A DNA stretch of 64,000 nucleotides from Streptomyces diacarni (GTDB lineage Bacteria; Actinomycetota; Actinomycetes; Streptomycetales; Streptomycetaceae): the NCBI RefSeq assembly GCF_003323715.1, contig NZ_QOIN01000046.1, positions 186,001 through 250,000 on the forward strand, written 5' to 3'. A program made the translations under genes and the position numbers. Under the pieces are notes generated by a model. It had not been told where the DNA came from and made no database searches. It saw only the letters and a list, made by a program, of their open reading frames with translations. Positions within the stretch are counted from its first letter, which is position 1. Every line of letters begins with the position of its first letter. Shown piece by piece: positions 61,857-64,000 of the stretch.

Positions 61857-62780
61857 ATGAGCCGCAAGGGCAGGACTTCTGCCGTCATCGCACTGTGCTG
61901 CGCCGTGGGCGGCGTCGGGCTGGTCGGCTGCGAGGAGCCGTCGGAGGACGGCTCCTCGCAGGCGGCCTCGGGGTCGTCCGCTTCGCGGCGGCCGGCCGAT
62001 GACGGCGTGCTCACCGCCGCCGGAACCAGGAAGATCAAGGTAGGCGGCCGGTCGGTGAACGTGTCCTGCTCCGGTGCTTTCGCGGAAGGCAAGCCGGTCA
62101 TCGTCCTCCTGCACGGAGGCGGCGACAGTCTGCAGAAGATGGCCGGGCTCCAGAAGAAGCTGAGCGGCAGGAACCGCGTCTGTTCCTACGACCGGCTCGG
62201 TGCGGGTGCCAGCGACAAGCCGGACGGGCCGCAGACCCTCGACAGCACCGGAAAGGTGCTGACCGGCGTGATCGAGCGGGTGTCCGGGGACGCTCCGGTC
62301 GTCCTCGGCGGGCACTCGCTGGGCGGGCTGATCGCTGCCCGGTACGCGGGCGACAACCAGGACAGGGTGGCGGGGCTGGTGCTGATGGACGCCACCTCGC
62401 CGACGCAGAAGGCGGATCTCACCGAGGCGGTACCCGAGTCGGCCACCGGCCCGGGCGCCGAGTTGCGCGACCAGACACTCGCGGTTCTGGGCGGAAAGAA
62501 CCCCGAGCAACTCACGGTCCGCGACGGGAAGGTCCGCTCCGCCGGTGACATCCCCGTGGAGGTGGTCAAACACGGGAAGCGGTACCTGGCAAAGGTGCCC
62601 GAGTACGGCGCTGCTATGGAGCGGGCGTGGTCCGAGGGGCAGCGCAAGTGGCTCGCGGTCTCCAGCCGCAGCAAGCTGAGCACCGCCGAGAACAGCGAGC
62701 ACTACATCTACCTCGACCAGCCGGACGTCGCGGTCAGGGCGCTGCAGCGCGTCACCTCGCAGGCCGCGGACCGCGCGTAG
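61857..62780 (+). CDS. Alpha/beta-hydrolase lipoprotein
   Basis: The 307-residue protein starts at ATG 61857 (GGGAG upstream). It has a lipoprotein signal with lipobox LVGC (VIALCCAVGGVGLVGCEEPS) and a Ser-rich linker. The alpha/beta-hydrolase body shows PVIVLLHGGGDSLQKM (oxyanion hole), VCSYDRLGAGASDKPDG, VVLGGHSLGGLIAARYA with the nucleophile Ser, VLMDATSP, and the C-terminal NSEHYIYLDQPD with the likely catalytic His. It is anchored outside the membrane and hydrolyses an ester, lactone or similar bond of unknown nature. It is preceded by a promoter module shared with the CPBP gene downstream. Confidence 0.87.
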   Translation: MSRKGRTSAVIALCCAVGGVGLVGCEEPSEDGSSQAASGSSASRRPADDGVLTAAGTRKIKVGGRSVNVSCSGAFAEGKPVIVLLHGGGDSLQKMAGLQKKLSGRNRVCSYDRLGAGASDKPDGPQTLDSTGKVLTGVIERVSGDAPVVLGGHSLGGLIAARYAGDNQDRVAGLVLMDATSPTQKADLTEAVPESATGPGAELRDQTLAVLGGKNPEQLTVRDGKVRSAGDIPVEVVKHGKRYLAKVPEYGAAMERAWSEGQRKWLAVSSRSKLSTAENSEHYIYLDQPDVAVRALQRVTSQAADRA

Positions 62781-62913
62781 GCCCGGGTGGGTACAGGCGC
62801 GCGGGCACAGTCGGGTCCGCGCACAGGCGGAGCGCACGGACGTGCACGGCGGACGGTGCGGCGCTGACCGTCCCGAAGGAGGCCGCCCTCCCCGCGTGTT
62901 CGGGGAGGGCGTT

Positions 62914-62994
62914 GTCCCTCGTGCGAGCTACACGGAGGCCCCGCAAGTGTCCACCGCGTGGTGACGCCCGCGGAGCGTCGGATCCGTAGCGTTC
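62914..62994 (+). repeat. Promoter module, copy 2 (upstream of CPBP gene)
   Basis: It repeats the module at 61708-61779: GTCCCTCGTGCGAGC with the following ten bases (22 of 25 identical), TGTCCACCG (62948-62956), TGACGC (62962-62967) and GGATCCGTAGCGTTC (62980-62994). A nine-base insertion separates the first block from the second. The last block ends 46 bases before the start codon at 63041, compared with 77 for copy 1. Confidence 0.7.
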
Positions 62995-63040
62995 CGGAAC
63001 AGCGTGCCGGCTCGGCGGCGGTTTGGGAGAAGGGGTTTTC

Positions 63041-63976
63041 ATGAGAGTGGTATGGCAGCTTCTGGTGGTCGCGGCGGTCGCGTTGGCGGGCGGCCAGGTG
63101 ATCGCCGGGGTACAGGAGGACGACCCCTGGCTCACGTTCGCGGTCGGCCTCTCGTCGGCCGCGCTCGCGCTCCTCGCGTACGCGTGGGTGGTGCGCAGGA
63201 GCGAGCACCGGCCGGTGGTGGAGGTGGCCGTGAAAGGGGCCGCGCCCGCGCTCGGCCTGGGGGCGCTGGTCGGCGTCGCGGTGTTCGGGCTCGTCGTCCT
63301 GCAACTGGCCACCAACGGGTACTACGAGATCGAGGGCCGGGGTTCGACGACCGGGGCGATAGGGCTCGTCGGGTTCATGGCGGCCGCTGCCGTGACGGAG
63401 GAACTGCTCTTCCGCGGCGTCCTGTTCCGGATCATCGAGGAACGCACCGGGACCTGGATCGCGATGGCGGCGACGGCCGTGCTGTTCGGCGCATACCACT
63501 TGGCCAACCCGGACGCGACGTTGTGGGGTGCGCTCGCCGTCGCCATCGAGGCCGGGGGCATGCTCACGGCCGCGTACATCGCCACGCGGAACCTGTGGGT
63601 GCCGATCGGTGTGCACTTCGGCTGGAACTTCGCCGCGGCCGGCATCTTCAGCAGCGTGGTCTCCGGAAACGGCGCGAACCAGGGGCTGTTGGAGACCACG
63701 GCGTCCGGCCCCGAGCTCGTCACCGGTGGCGACTTCGGCCTCGAGGGCAGCGTGTTCTCGGTGCTGTTCTGCGCGCTGGCGACGCTCGCGTTCCTCCTGC
63801 TGGCCCGCCGCCGCGGTCACCTGGTCTCCCGCCGCCGGTGCGTGGAGGAGCGCGCGAAGCGGCGTGCGGGCGAGCGCGCGGAGGGGCGCTCGGAAGAGCC
63901 CGCGGCGGAGCGCGCGGAGGGGCGTGCCGACTCGGGCGCGGGGCAGGCCGAGGCCCCCAGTACACTTCCCCGGTGA
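63041..63976 (+). CDS. CPBP-family intramembrane metalloprotease-like protein
   Basis: The 311-residue membrane protein is read from ATG 63041 with GGAGAAGGGG upstream. CPBP (Abi) motifs are complete: AAAVTEELLFRGVLFRIIEERTG (EExxxR), VLFGAYHLANPDATLWG (F/H motif) and VPIGVHFGWNFAAAGIFS (HxxxN), the glutamates and histidines thought to hold a catalytic metal. About eight hydrophobic segments are visible. The C-terminal ~55 residues are a charged Arg/Glu/Ala repeat-like tail (ERAEGRSEEPAAERAEGRAD). Such proteins process prenylated or membrane proteins or give self-immunity to peptides. The stop lies 24 bases before the window end. Confidence 0.9.
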   Translation: MRVVWQLLVVAAVALAGGQVIAGVQEDDPWLTFAVGLSSAALALLAYAWVVRRSEHRPVVEVAVKGAAPALGLGALVGVAVFGLVVLQLATNGYYEIEGRGSTTGAIGLVGFMAAAAVTEELLFRGVLFRIIEERTGTWIAMAATAVLFGAYHLANPDATLWGALAVAIEAGGMLTAAYIATRNLWVPIGVHFGWNFAAAGIFSSVVSGNGANQGLLETTASGPELVTGGDFGLEGSVFSVLFCALATLAFLLLARRRGHLVSRRRCVEERAKRRAGERAEGRSEEPAAERAEGRADSGAGQAEAPSTLPR

Positions 63977-64000
63977 TCAGTTCTCGGCTGGTCCCTCAGC

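Overview
The window is actinomycete chromosome, most likely Streptomyces. It is GC-rich with strong third-position GC bias, carries a long-variable-arm tRNA-Leu, uses GTG starts and ATGA or GTGA stop/start overlaps freely, and has leaderless-type promoters and a rare TTA codon in a regulator of secondary metabolism. Its centre (about 15.7 to 46.7 kb) is a prodiginine (undecylprodigiosin/streptorubin-type, 'red') biosynthetic cluster whose gene order matches that of Streptomyces coelicolor. Gene symbols follow that nomenclature and rest on protein motifs and order, not on a database search.

Layout. (1) 1-5.4 kb: sugar genes made of a Gfo/Idh/MocA oxidoreductase (cut by the window edge), a TIM-barrel sugar isomerase/epimerase, a secreted PQQ-type sugar dehydrogenase with PKD and CBM-like domains, and a secreted ThuA-DUF1080 protein. 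Together they suggest oxidation and cleavage of glycosides outside the cell. (2) 5.7-14.2 kb: an eight-gene, tightly coupled 'ebo'-type operon (inositol-phosphate-synthase-like protein, UbiA-type prenyltransferase, TIM-barrel isomerase, EboA, TatD-like EboB, EboE, a phosphodiesterase/alkaline-phosphatase-fold protein and a Tat-exported isomerase). (3) 14.3-15.7 kb: tRNA-Leu(GAG), its terminator, and 1.2 kb without a convincing gene. (4) 15.7-45.6 kb: red genes in three blocks. redD-X-W-Y runs rightward and redZ leftward. A leftward operon (redQ-R-DUF6206-like-U-V) and a rightward operon (redP-O-N-M-L-K-J-I-H-G) diverge from one intergenic region at 26.4-26.7 kb. (5) 45.7-48 kb: a lysophospholipid-acyltransferase-like gene in the position of redF, a TetR regulator and a degenerate MaoC-like protein. 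(6) 48-56 kb: an F420-type reductase, an ABC-2 exporter with its TetR regulator, a membrane protein, a methyltransferase, a DHA2 MFS exporter and a DedA-like protein. (7) 56.3-61.4 kb: an azt-type zinc uptake locus with a Zur-like box. (8) 61.9-64 kb: a lipoprotein hydrolase and a CPBP-family membrane protein that share a duplicated promoter module.

How the red genes work together. RedM, RedO and RedW turn L-proline into a pyrrolyl-carrier-protein thioester. RedX, RedN, RedV and RedI (with an auxiliary protein) build 4-methoxy-2,2'-bipyrrole-5-carbaldehyde. RedP, RedQ and RedR supply a medium-chain acyl group, which RedL and RedK convert to 2-undecylpyrrole. RedH condenses the two halves and RedG can cyclise the product. 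RedU activates the carrier proteins. RedJ is a thioesterase. RedZ (TTA-containing, without a phosphorylation site) and RedD (SARP) control expression.

The most interesting signal is regulatory. Six TGACNNN-type heptamers sit exactly 11 bp apart in perfect dyad symmetry between redQ and redP, flanked by -10-like elements at equal distances. The same heptamer recurs at exactly 11-bp intervals between the flanking tetR and maoC-like genes, which suggests that the RedD regulon extends past redG. A two-heptamer version lies upstream of redZ.
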